Shown here piece by piece: positions 47,124 through 55,307 of a stretch of DNA of 64,000 nucleotides. Source of the stretch: Methylobacter sp. (GTDB taxonomy: Bacteria > Pseudomonadota > Gammaproteobacteria > Methylococcales > Methylomonadaceae); NCBI GenBank assembly GCA_004299305.1, contig SCPZ01000097.1, positions 62,001-126,000 of the forward strand. The letters are read 5' to 3'. Position numbers and translations under genes: made by a program. The notes under the pieces were generated by a model. It had not been told where the DNA came from and searched no databases. It was given only the letters and a program-made list of their open reading frames with translations. Positions within the stretch are counted from its first letter, which is position 1, and each line of letters starts with the position of its first letter.

Positions 47124-47483
47124 TTATTTTGCAAGGTCAGTCTCTTCCTGGTTTTCTGAGATCAGCTCTTTAAGATTTTCTTTTTGTTTCAATACAAAAT
47201 CCTTACTTTGCTCGGCGGTTTTGCCGGTAATCAAAATAATTTCTTTACGGTATTTATGCGTCAAAAAACCTGCCGCTATACCCATGCTGAATATAACCAG
47301 CGGATGCTTGGCCAAGGTTGTCATAACACCTTTGCCGGTTTCTATGATGGCTGCCGCCGCCACGGCCGTAGCAACGCCCTTGACCACCAGCTCGCCCTTA
47401 GACGAATGAGCGCCCGTTGTAGTTGCTTGCCCCTTAACCGGTTCCATGCCGGTAGAATGTGTTCCTGTTGAAATGTGATTCAT
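47124..47483 (-). CDS. One-TM protein of the HP..F..G..AG....KYRK family, copy 3
   Basis: 119 residues. The soluble N-terminus is His/Thr-rich (NHISTGTHSTGMEP), then the core AKHPLVIFSMGIAAGFLTHKYRK, then a tail SKDFVLKQKENLKELI that closely matches the tail of copy 1 (GKDFVLQQKENLEDI). First gene of the minus-strand unit leading to the second ATPase. It is divergent from the SafE-cupredoxin gene across a region with 25-bp direct repeats. Confidence 0.72.
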   Translation of the reverse strand: MNHISTGTHSTGMEPVKGQATTTGAHSSKGELVVKGVATAVAAAAIIETGKGVMTTLAKHPLVIFSMGIAAGFLTHKYRKEIILITGKTAEQSKDFVLKQKENLKELISENQEETDLAK

Positions 47484-47526
47484 CGAATACCCTATAGTTT
47501 AATTAAAATTTATTTAAGACAATTTT

Positions 47527-47575
47527 TATAGCCAAGTCAATTAATATTTATTATAGCCAAGTCAATTAATATTTA
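47527..47575. repeat. Two 24-bp direct repeats in the divergent promoter region
   Basis: TATAGCCAAGTCAATTAATA followed by TTTA occurs at 47527-47550 and exactly again at 47552-47575, a 25-base period (about 2.4 helical turns). It lies between the divergent small-protein/ATPase unit and the SafE-cupredoxin gene, where a paired operator would control both. Confidence 0.7.
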
Positions 47576-47776
47576 AGTTAATATAATATTAAAGTTTCCC
47601 TGTTGCGCTTGCTCCGTTATTAATAATTTATTGCATAATATACAGCCTGAATTTACGCGATTGAAACTAATTGTGCGTCGGGTCAACTTAATTTAATAAG
47701 CTATATTCCGTTTATTTCAATAATTTTACTATTATCCGTCAATACGAATAATGTTGCCCACATCAAAAATTCAATC

Positions 47777-49069
47777 ATGAATACTAACAACGAGAGTTTT
47801 CAGCCTAACCCTGCTTATCGACCCAGCGCTTTGCTCATTGCCTTAAAAAAGATCGCTGCGGTCACGCTTGCACTCCTGGGGATTGGCTTTATTCTTTGGC
47901 TTGATAGCTGGTTTATGAATCACTCCGACATGCCTAAACTCAGTCGCGACATGGGCTATGGATTGCTGATCCTAATTGGATTCCTGACCAGTTTTCACTG
48001 TGTGGGCATGTGTGGCCCGCTGATTCTCGGCTATACCGCAAAATCCGCCACCAACGGACATAAATCCTACGCTACGCATGTTCTTTACGGCATAGGCAAA
48101 ACACTTTCTTATACCTTTTTCGGGGCCTTGTTCGGCGCATTCGGTTCGGTCGTTGCGTTCACGCCTTACACGCAAGGCGCAGTCGGCGTTGCCGCAGGTT
48201 TTTTTCTTATTCTGTTCGGCTTACACATGTTGGAAGTGTTTCCGGCGCTGAGCCATTTCCAGTTCAAGACACCGGGCTTTGTGATGCGTTTTGTCGGCAA
48301 GGAATATCGCAAACACAGCAACCCCTTTGTGATCGGCTTGCTGAATGGCTTGATGATTATTTGCGGGCCGCTGCAAGCCATGTATGTGATGGCCGCAGGC
48401 ACCGGCAGTTGGTCGCATGGCGCGGCTATCCTGTTCTTTTTTGGTGTCGGCACCTTGCCGTTATTGATGGGTTTCGGTTTTTTGACCAGCCTGCTTTCAG
48501 GAAATTTGACCCCGAAACTGCTGAAAGCTTCCGGGGTGATCGTTATGGCTCTGGGAGCTATCATGCTGAACCGGGGCTTGGCGGTCACCGGCACCGGCGT
48601 TGACTTTAATACCCTGGTTGCCCGCGTTTCCCAGCAATTGTCGCCGACGGTCTCGGAAAGTCCTTCTTGCGAGACCGAGCAAACCATTAATATGGATGTG
48701 CTTAACACCGGATTCAAACCGAACAAATTCACGCTACGCAAGGGCATTCCGGTCAAATGGGCGATCAATGCCAAGGAATTAAACGAATGCAATAAGGCGA
48801 TTGTGATTCCTCAATACGGTCTTGATATAAAATTGAAACCGGGCTTGCAGGTCATTGAATTCACGCCTCCCGAAGTTGGCGTGGTGCCGTGGAGTTGCTG
48901 GATGGGGATGATTCCAGGAACCTTTATTGTCGTTGAGAACGCGCCTGCGCCTGAACAGGGTATAACGCCTGGAGCTCAGGAAATTCCGACACTGGAAACC
49001 GATCGGCAATGGCTGGTTAGGGAGCTAAAGCAGCTAAAGCAGCTATGGCATCGGCTGGAAGAGCAATAA
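47777..49069 (+). CDS. SafE-type membrane protein fused to a C-terminal cupredoxin-like domain
   Basis: 430 residues. An N-terminal TM is followed by a SafE-like membrane domain with the signature FHCVGMCGPLILG. From about residue 300 a soluble beta domain follows: INMDVLNTGFKPNKFTLRKG, then ELNECNKAIVIP and VPWSCWMGMIPGTF. W-S-C374-W-M376-G-M378 and the upstream cysteine fit a cupredoxin-like Cu site. The C-terminus is a short charged helix. The fusion probably takes up or hands over copper at the periplasmic face. It is paralogous in its membrane part to the SafE protein at 42495. Confidence 0.85.
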   Translation: MNTNNESFQPNPAYRPSALLIALKKIAAVTLALLGIGFILWLDSWFMNHSDMPKLSRDMGYGLLILIGFLTSFHCVGMCGPLILGYTAKSATNGHKSYATHVLYGIGKTLSYTFFGALFGAFGSVVAFTPYTQGAVGVAAGFFLILFGLHMLEVFPALSHFQFKTPGFVMRFVGKEYRKHSNPFVIGLLNGLMIICGPLQAMYVMAAGTGSWSHGAAILFFFGVGTLPLLMGFGFLTSLLSGNLTPKLLKASGVIVMALGAIMLNRGLAVTGTGVDFNTLVARVSQQLSPTVSESPSCETEQTINMDVLNTGFKPNKFTLRKGIPVKWAINAKELNECNKAIVIPQYGLDIKLKPGLQVIEFTPPEVGVVPWSCWMGMIPGTFIVVENAPAPEQGITPGAQEIPTLETDRQWLVRELKQLKQLWHRLEEQ

Positions 49070-49480
49070 TAAAGACGATTACTGGGAGGCTGTCGTTCGG
49101 GGCAGGCTTTTGTGTCGGTTGGATGTGCGTCATTTGGTTATTAATGAGCAAGGATTATTTAATAATACCTGCCAAGCAGTAGATATAAGTATCTTATTAA
49201 ACTGTGTTATTTAACATAGTTTTATTTTTTATATTCGCCATTTTTATTTACTACATTGATAGCTAATAATTAAATACGATAGGTATATATTGTGCTTTCA
49301 AAATCGGGTTAAATTTACGAGTTTTTTGATATTTGTAATAAGTTGTTGCTATACCTAAATCATTTGCTGATAATCTGGTTGTCTTAAGTGAATCGCACGC
49401 TGAAACCAGCTGATTTAACTATCTAATATTCCCCTCAGAAAACCCTGGGCGACTATCGCACTTTTTTTTGAGTATTGCCG
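49070..49480. other. AT-rich non-coding region with a copy of the palindromic site
   Basis: 410 bases without a gene. At 49194-49227 lies TTATTAAACTGTGTTAT followed by TTAACATAGTTTTATTT, an imperfect palindrome centred at 49210.5. It shares 17 identical bases with the site at 38149-38165. TAACATAGTT also occurs at about 38717, just before the 55-residue protein. Confidence 0.5.
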
Positions 49481-49783
49481 ATGAGAAATTCCTCATTACT
49501 TTTTATGTATTTATCCAGCGGAGTCTTGTTGCTGAGTCTGTCGCTGGTACATGCCTTTTTTAGCGCAAGGGGCCAGCAGGAAAACCTCGGAGAAAAAGCC
49601 GCGCTGGTTAAGACATTGCAGCTTACCGATCTGTGTCTTTTCATCGAAGCGCGCTATACCCGGCATCTGTCGCAAGCCGATTTGAACACCGCATTCCAGG
49701 ATCATCCCTTGTCGCTGGAACACTTCCCGTCCGGTTCGTTTACCCAACCCCCGAAAGGAATCGCCCATGAGAAACTGGATTGA
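49481..49783 (+). CDS. Small exported or membrane-anchored protein, unknown
   Basis: About 100 residues from the ATG at 49481 (a TTG two codons upstream is less likely). A hydrophobic leader (FMYLSSGVLLLSLSLVHAFF) may be a signal or anchor. The remainder is soluble and unrecognised (LCLFIEARYTRHLSQADLNTAF). Its stop overlaps the truncated permease-like frame by 17 bases, suggesting that it was once the first gene of an ABC-transporter operon. Confidence 0.55.
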   Translation: MRNSSLLFMYLSSGVLLLSLSLVHAFFSARGQQENLGEKAALVKTLQLTDLCLFIEARYTRHLSQADLNTAFQDHPLSLEHFPSGSFTQPPKGIAHEKLD

Positions 49784-49865
49784 AAAACAACGTTACATCA
49801 TAGATTTCACCCTCTCTTCGTTGTTGCGCAGAAAGGTGAAAAACTTCGGTTTGCTGGCTTTATAA
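49767..49865 (+). pseudogene. Truncated N-terminus of an FtsX-type ABC permease
   Basis: 32 codons, starting MRNWIEKQRYIIDFTLSSLL and continuing RRKVKNFGLLAL before a TAA. This resembles the very start of FtsX/MacB-type permeases, up to where the first TM helix would begin. No continuation was found in the next 600 bases in any frame, so most of the gene has been deleted. Overlaps the preceding gene by 17 bases. Confidence 0.55.
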
Positions 49866-50481
49866 ACGGTAAAGTAAATTTCTCCATGTTTTAAGCTGCC
49901 TAGCTAACGGAGACTACGCGGCTGCTTTAGATATTAAAAAGTCTATAGCTTCTGTAGCTACAAAAGAAATATTAAAGGGATCTGCATAATAGGCGTTTAT
50001 GGAAAATAAATGACAAACAAGCCGGAAAATGTCATGTGGCAAGTTCGTTACATTATTTAATGAAGGCCGCATTCCCCAAACGTCGATTGCTGGGCGGTGT
50101 ATCACCGACTGTATTTTGGTCCATATTCACTGGGATAGATGATTGGATTTCGTTGTTATGATGTGCAGCTACGTTCTGGTTAATTGAATGGCCTGCCTTT
50201 ACCGATGCAGGCCATTGATCGGAATGGTTAGTGTTAAATCAGAAGGTGACGCATACTAAATTCGGGGTTGATACAAGATTTTGAGCTGCTGCTACCGTAA
50301 GCCTATGAAGTGCTGTTAATAACCATTAATATGAAAATACACAAGCGATTGTATCGTTTCATCTTGTTAGGGGTTTATGCATATTTTGCCGCCGGTAGTG
50401 TGCAGTATTATGCTGAAAGCATGTAAGTTAAAACCCGGCAAGTGTAATGCTTGCTAAGATAGCTTACCTGTATCTATGGGA
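49866..50481. other. Mostly non-coding region after the permease remnant
   Basis: About 615 bases. No convincing gene. A 31-codon frame at 50331-50426 (MKIHKRLYRFILLGVYAYF) could encode a tiny membrane peptide but lacks a ribosome site. A 63-codon minus-strand frame at 49914-50105 has only a GTG start and no support. The stretch may be the scar of the deleted transporter operon. Confidence 0.4.
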
Positions 50482-50856
50482 TCATTTGTTGTGAGTGTAT
50501 GCTTCCAGTTGAATTATTGAATCGATTGTTTTCTCCAGGTTTTCTTCCGCAATAGTTAGCTGTTCCAGTTCTTGTTTTAAACTACCGGTCAACATTTCCT
50601 CAACTAAAATTTTACGGTTTCTGACGGCTATAAGCGATTCTTTAAGAGCTGCAACATTCTTGGAATCTTTGTGAACGGGGACTTTAAGACTGGCGCCGGT
50701 TATTTTTTTTACTATGTTACTGATAGTGCCGGCACTAACATTATATTTCTCCATAATGTCTTTATGTGGTCTTTTGTCAGTAAGCATCTGGATAATGCCC
50801 GCTTTTTCCTCGTCTGTTAATCTTTTCACTACTTTTTTTGTTGTTACGTCTGTCAT
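50482..50856 (-). CDS. HTH-type DNA-binding protein with coiled-coil tail
   Basis: About 124 residues from the ATG at 50856, which has a GGAG ribosome site 8 bases upstream; an ATG 17 codons earlier is rejected. Residues about 12-50 fit a resolvase/transposase-type helix-turn-helix (EEKAGIIQMLTDKRPHKDIMEKYNVSAGTISNIVKK). The C-terminal half (LIAVRNRKILVEEMLTGSLKQ onward) is a probable coiled coil with no catalytic residues. Probably a small regulator or a transposase-derived DNA-binding protein. No operon partner. Confidence 0.65.
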   Translation of the reverse strand: MTDVTTKKVVKRLTDEEKAGIIQMLTDKRPHKDIMEKYNVSAGTISNIVKKITGASLKVPVHKDSKNVAALKESLIAVRNRKILVEEMLTGSLKQELEQLTIAEENLEKTIDSIIQLEAYTHNK

Positions 50857-51067
50857 GTCAATCTCCAATAAAAAATTTAGTGTAAGACTTTTAATGGAAT
50901 ATATCAACTACACAATACATTTTAATATCATAGCGATACCTGTCGATTTTATCGCTGATCGTTTACGCCCTGTTTATTACATTCAAAGTATGGATCATCA
51001 CAATCTGTAATCCTGGTGATTTTCTGTTTCTTGCCTATAAAATAGGCAAATGGGATACAGTGCAAAT

Positions 51068-51799
51068 TTAATATAAATGATTGTCTTTTTGTAAGTATTC
51101 TCGTTGAATCTGATGCATATTGCGCTGGATAGTGTCTTCAGCTGAATGTGTTATCTTAGTGAATTTGCAGCCGATTTTTTGAATCTTCTGTGATACGGCA
51201 TGATTAATTATATATTTGTAACGAATTTCAAAGGCAATTTCACTCTCCTCCGTCCTTGAAAATATTAGTTTACACTGCGCAAAGGACCTGCCGGGAATCA
51301 GTAGATCAGAAATCTCTTTGGAAACATTAAGTATTGCAAAACCTGTAAGACTAATGTCATGTAACTTAAGGTTAACGGGGTTTTTATCTTCGAGTATTAA
51401 CCGGCAGTAACTGGGTTTTGACGGCGGTGATTTTACTCTGAAGAACTCTCTACGCTGCATCCAAAATAACGATTTAGGAATAGGCATAACGAATGCCGGT
51501 TCTCCTTTATAATTGACTTTTCTCAGTGCAGAACCAACGAATGAAACTTTAATACCTCTATATTCAGTTTCGAATCTGAGCTTGTTGGCATTAACTATGT
51601 GCTTGTTTAAATCTTCTTTGGAACCGTAATCTAAAACCAGCGCATTATTTTCTTCATGGATACCGAGTAATGTGGTGATATAGGATTCATTATTCGCCTC
51701 CAAACGAGCGCTGAGCAGACATTTATTTTTAAATAGCAATGATAGGTGGCTGATTATTTGCTTTGGATTTTGAATTGAAAAAGAAGACGTGTTGCTCAT
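51068..51799 (-). CDS. YcgR-type PilZ-domain protein (c-di-GMP receptor)
   Basis: 243 residues. The N-terminal YcgR/PilZN-like domain is followed by a C-terminal PilZ domain. The linker QRREFFR supplies the c-di-GMP-binding RxxxR, and LHDISLTGFAI supplies the D/NxSxxG motif. In enterobacteria YcgR slows flagellar rotation when c-di-GMP is high; no flagellar gene is nearby. It gives the window a receptor for the second messenger made or degraded by the GGDEF-EAL sensor at 15.5 kb. Confidence 0.88.
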   Translation of the reverse strand: MSNTSSFSIQNPKQIISHLSLLFKNKCLLSARLEANNESYITTLLGIHEENNALVLDYGSKEDLNKHIVNANKLRFETEYRGIKVSFVGSALRKVNYKGEPAFVMPIPKSLFWMQRREFFRVKSPPSKPSYCRLILEDKNPVNLKLHDISLTGFAILNVSKEISDLLIPGRSFAQCKLIFSRTEESEIAFEIRYKYIINHAVSQKIQKIGCKFTKITHSAEDTIQRNMHQIQREYLQKDNHLY

Positions 51800-52221
51800 T
51801 GTTGGATGTTCTCTAGTTCGTTATTGCATTATCTTTCCAGTGGAAATTGTCCAAAAAAAAGATTAGTCGAATTTTTTAATGATTACTTGAAAAATACGTC
51901 GGTAGAAATATTTTAAAATTTGACGGCTCGAGATGAGAGACCGTCGGCAGACAAGTAAAAAATATAGCCATTTTGTGTGATACAGACGTTCTGGATACTG
52001 GCATAGGCATAAAATTTGGTATTCGACAGCTCTTGAAAAACAGTCCTTACTGCCGATAAAAAAGCAAAAGGGGGTGTTGTCAGTTTATTGGCATATTTTC
52101 ACAAAAGTAAACGAGGGCAATATTCATAACTTTATGTTGTATCGATGTATTTTAAAAAGCGGCAGTTTTTATGCTTGATACAGAATTAAGTCAGTTTAGC
52201 TATATTTTTAGGAGTACGGTC
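51800..52221. other. Non-coding region upstream of small orphan genes
   Basis: About 420 AT-rich bases. One small hairpin (GACGG...CCGTC, about 51922-51945). No gene is supported. Confidence 0.3.
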
Positions 52222-52425
52222 ATGATAACGCAAAACACCAATACAGTGGATGAATCGTGGATGATATTTATTGAAATATTGAGTGATGAATTTACTGCAA
52301 AAACTGGGTTTGGAGTATATGCTCATATTACACCAGTAGATGTCGGCCAGGCTTATCAGCAATATCGATTACGCAATGCACCAATGAGACGGTTTGTGCG
52401 TGACTATGTTCGACACTATGTTTAG
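52222..52425 (+). CDS. Small orphan protein
   Basis: 67 residues from the ATG at 52222, chosen for its AGGAG ribosome site 7 bases upstream; an ATG at 52171 has none. Soluble and mixed in composition, with an aromatic C-terminus (YQQYRLRNAPMRRFVRDYVRHY). No family recognised. It is followed 73 bases later by another small gene on the same strand. Confidence 0.5.
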   Translation: MITQNTNTVDESWMIFIEILSDEFTAKTGFGVYAHITPVDVGQAYQQYRLRNAPMRRFVRDYVRHYV

Positions 52426-52498
52426 TTGGAAACAGGAGAATCGCACACCGCTTTTTAGCGGTTAGCGTTTTGTGTTTACTTAATATAGGTGATTAGCA

Positions 52499-52738
52499 AT
52501 GTTTGAAATTGACCGTATTTTTTCTCAACGGAATTCTAAATCAGGCTTGATGGAATGGTTTTTTAGTGCTCGGGAAGGCGTTTTAGGGCCTTTTGAAAAT
52601 AAAGCGCAAGCCCAAAATGCACTTAAGGTATTTGCTGATTTTAATATTAAAAACAACGATGATGGCGGTCGAAGTTCTACCGGTAATATACAAATGACTC
52701 TTACGCCGTTGATAGAAAATGGCATAAGAAAAAGATAG
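52499..52738 (+). CDS. Small protein with a REGxxGPF motif
   Basis: 79 residues. The centre MEWFFSAREGVLGPFENKAQAQNAL resembles short proteins in Pseudomonas and relatives with a WYFxTREGxxxGPF pattern (possibly DUF6316), an identification made by eye. Soluble, no cysteines. A weak ribosome site (AGGTGATTAGCA) precedes the ATG. Confidence 0.5.
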   Translation: MFEIDRIFSQRNSKSGLMEWFFSAREGVLGPFENKAQAQNALKVFADFNIKNNDDGGRSSTGNIQMTLTPLIENGIRKR

Positions 52739-53106
52739 GGGAAATGGAGGGCTTGAGGTTTTGGGTTAAAAAACGGACTTGTAGTTTAGGAAGATATACA
52801 TGTACGAAATGATGAATATGCACGATTAATTTGAATAGGTTTGCATGTGAGAGGCCCTATAGTTATGGAGCTAGATTTTTATGTTGCTCGGTTTATTTTA
52901 TGCATGTTCCTAAGGGCTTGTCTGTGAATAACTGGCAAATAGCTGAGGTCAGCGCAAACTTAGCTTGTTGTTAAATTGAAGTTTACTCTGACCCCGAGTG
53001 GTTCCTTGTACTCGCTGGGCAAAGGGCTGGACTTTCATCAGTTAGCTGACTACTATGCTATTCGCACCGCTTTATAACTTTAACCCCCGCCCTGAGGACT
53101 AATCTT
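52739..53106. other. Non-coding gap
   Basis: About 370 bases; only very short frames without ribosome sites. Nothing identifiable seen. Confidence 0.3.
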
Positions 53107-53976
53107 ATGTTTTTATCAGCACGCGCATCTATCCCCCTGCTGGCCGTATTGAGCCTGATTTTCAACACGGTGCAGGCGGATGCCTTACCACTCGTACAGC
53201 TTCGCGCTACTCCGGCCATAATGACCGAAGGCGACCTGCTGACATTCGAATTCAAGCTGAGCAAGCCGACGCCTGCCGAAGGTCTGGAGGTGCGGCTGAC
53301 GTTATTGCGGGATACAGATCCTCTGCCTGGAGATGCGGATTATTTCGTCGACGGCAGCGTCAACGTTACCGGCTTCCGGTTTGTCCGCAACGAAGACGGC
53401 ACGGTCAGCGACGCCGTGGTGAGCATCGCACCGGGTGTCCGCTCAGCTAAATTGGTTGCGAAAACCTTGGTCGATGATATTGCCGAAGTCGAAGAACACG
53501 CCATTTACGCGCTGGCCAACAATAATGCCTACCTCATTGATGAGCAGCGCTATCTCGCTGATTTCACCATTTCCGATCGCCCAGTGGTCGGGGTGGACTT
53601 GAATTCAAAGTTGCCGGTTCGCGAAGGTCAACAGATGGCCTTTCGTTTCAATCTTAGCCGACCGGCGCCTGCGGGTGGTTTGCCGGTGCGTCTGGCGTTG
53701 GTGCGCGATAGCGACCCGCAACCGGGTGACATACACTATTTTGTGAATGGCAGTAAACATATTGCCGATAGTCAGGTGGTGATAGAGAACGGCACGATTT
53801 ATCACCTGTTGGTGACGATAGCGGAAGGAGCTACCACGGCGACCCTGTTGGCAGATGTCATTGCCGATGGCGTGACCGAGGGTCCTGAGTCCGCACTATT
53901 CAAAATTGCCGTCGGCCAGGGCTATAGTATTGATCCAAGTCATGACAGTTTGCTAGTGAGGCTGGTGGATCGTTAG
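53107..53976 (+). CDS. Exported protein with two Calx-beta-like repeats
   Basis: 289 residues. A signal peptide (to about 25, ending VQADA) is followed by two tandem repeats of about 120 residues, 30-150 and 155-285. Each has an EGD/EGQ...F.F.LS.P.PA.GL.VRL.L.RD.DP.PGD..YFV.GS pattern. Calx-beta domains are extracellular, often calcium-binding, adhesive modules. The repeats are close to each other, pointing to internal duplication. Base composition is more GC-rich than in the AT-rich genes before it, which may reflect a different history. Monocistronic. Confidence 0.7.
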   Translation: MFLSARASIPLLAVLSLIFNTVQADALPLVQLRATPAIMTEGDLLTFEFKLSKPTPAEGLEVRLTLLRDTDPLPGDADYFVDGSVNVTGFRFVRNEDGTVSDAVVSIAPGVRSAKLVAKTLVDDIAEVEEHAIYALANNNAYLIDEQRYLADFTISDRPVVGVDLNSKLPVREGQQMAFRFNLSRPAPAGGLPVRLALVRDSDPQPGDIHYFVNGSKHIADSQVVIENGTIYHLLVTIAEGATTATLLADVIADGVTEGPESALFKIAVGQGYSIDPSHDSLLVRLVDR

Positions 53977-54062
53977 TGGCGCTAGCGGTAATGGAAATTA
54001 CAAGGGGTTTAAATGATTGAATCCGGCTGGTTTTACAGGGGGGGGAAGGGCGGGGACAGTGA

Positions 54063-54088
54063 CGTAAAGGCGATTGACCGCCTTTACG
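54063..54088. terminator. Hairpin between convergent genes
   Basis: CGTAAAGGCG-attgac-CGCCTTTACG, a perfect 10-bp stem, lies between the Calx-beta-like gene and the Skp/OmpH gene, which converge. Probably a shared terminator, though no T-tract follows. Confidence 0.5.
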
Positions 54089-54136
54089 ATGGAGCTTGAT
54101 GATCCGTCAGCCTCGAAGACTAACGGTAAAAATCAT

Positions 54137-54637
54137 TTAGTTAGGTAGAGCTGATAATTTTTGTTGAACTTGAGCAGTCACATCAATCTGTTCATTTGCA
54201 TAAATAACGCCATCGGTCAGCAATAAATCAAAGTTTTGATCTTTGGCTATGCTGCGAATAACTTCAACAATGCGACTTTGTAATTTGCCCAATTCTTCAT
54301 TGCGACGAACATTAAAATCTTCGCTGAATTCTTGTTGAGCCCTTTTTGCATCCCTTTTCTTGTTTAAAATATCTTTTTCCATATTAACGCGTGCCGATTC
54401 ACCCATTACGGCTGCATCTTTAGCCATTCTATCGTCCATGCTTTGAATTTCTTTTTGCTGAGCAACTAATTGTTTGTCGCGCGGTGAAAATTCTTGTTCC
54501 AGGCGTTTTTTGGCTTTTTCTGCCTGGGGAGCTTTTTCAAGAACGGCAGGTATGTTGACAAAGCCGATCTTTAATTCAGCAAAACTTACATTGGTAATAA
54601 GCAACAGTCCTAAAAAAAGGGCAATTTTTGTTTTCAT
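54137..54637 (-). CDS. OmpH/Skp-family periplasmic chaperone
   Basis: 166 residues. Signal peptide (to about 20, ending VSFA), then KIGFVNIPAVLEKAPQAEKAKKRLEQEF, the usual start of Skp, with long charged helical arms and a C-terminal FDLLLTDGVIYANEQIDVT. Skp binds unfolded outer-membrane proteins in the periplasm. In E. coli skp lies by bamA and lpxD; here it is alone, so it may be a second paralog. Confidence 0.85.
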   Translation of the reverse strand: MKTKIALFLGLLLITNVSFAELKIGFVNIPAVLEKAPQAEKAKKRLEQEFSPRDKQLVAQQKEIQSMDDRMAKDAAVMGESARVNMEKDILNKKRDAKRAQQEFSEDFNVRRNEELGKLQSRIVEVIRSIAKDQNFDLLLTDGVIYANEQIDVTAQVQQKLSALPN

Positions 54638-54787
54638 TGTTAAACAGGTCTCTGGTTGTAGTGAATGGTTGTAGTGAAATAAATAGGAAATGTAAAAACT
54701 TGGAAGTTTTGTTGAATTATAAGGGGGGGACGCATATTAAACAAAAAGATTTGAACAAATTGCGTTGAAATGACTGTTTTTATACCG

Positions 54788-54845
54788 ATAAATCGTAGCT
54801 TCGAGAGGTTTGTCGCCATTTATGCCCTGTGGAGCTACGATTTAT
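54788..54845. repeat. 58-bp element with 13-bp inverted repeats
   Basis: ATAAATCGTAGCT at 54788-54800 and its exact complement at 54833-54845. It lies downstream of the DksA-type gene and may act as its terminator or be a short dispersed repeat. Confidence 0.55.
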
Positions 54846-54875
54846 TGATTGTTCAGGTTATTGGGTTTTTATTCC

Positions 54876-55205
54876 TTAGCAGCCGGTCTGACTGGCGCAT
54901 TTTATACATAGACTGGAATAAGGGACGGCTTTTAATCGCTCCTTACTGATCGGTTGGCCGCAAACTTGGCATAATCCGTATTGGCCTTTATCTATCCTGT
55001 CGATCGCCTGTTTGACCATTTCTATTTCGGTCCTGGCCGCATTGCCTAAGCTATCCAGGACTTCATCGTTTTCCGCTTGGAGCGCCTGTTCTTCAAAGTC
55101 TTTGTCTAAAGGTTCTTTGACATCATGGGTGATTTTAGCCAGCCGGTCGTCAAGATCTTCCAGCATGTCAATTAGGCTGTGGCGTACTTCTTCATATTCT
55201 TTCAT
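54876..55205 (-). CDS. TraR/DksA-family zinc-finger protein
   Basis: 109 residues from the ATG at 55205, which has a GAGGG ribosome site 7 bases upstream; an ATG 23 codons earlier is rejected. An acidic coiled coil (ALQAENDEVLDSLG) is followed by the C4 zinc finger CQVCGQPISKERLKAVPYSS with C-I-K-C. It is shorter than DksA proper (about 150). Members bind RNA polymerase through the secondary channel. Divergent from the moxR gene. Confidence 0.85.
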   Translation of the reverse strand: MKEYEEVRHSLIDMLEDLDDRLAKITHDVKEPLDKDFEEQALQAENDEVLDSLGNAARTEIEMVKQAIDRIDKGQYGLCQVCGQPISKERLKAVPYSSLCIKCASQTGC

Positions 55206-55307
55206 AACAAATCCCTCTTTTTTGTTTGGCCTGTGTGCGCTTGAATCTTGCTTTATAATAAAGCCGAGTTTCAATACGTTTATAACCCAATCATCCTAAC
55301 ACCCCCC

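Noticed and set aside
38301-49069. Reading the copper block as a cbb3 oxidase assembly locus
   Set aside because: No ccoNOQP, ccoG, ccoH or ccoS gene is present, and the ATPases lack the fused N-terminal domain typical of CcoI.
49914-50105. 63-codon minus-strand frame with GTG start
   Set aside because: No ribosome site, no family, in a region that looks like a deletion scar.
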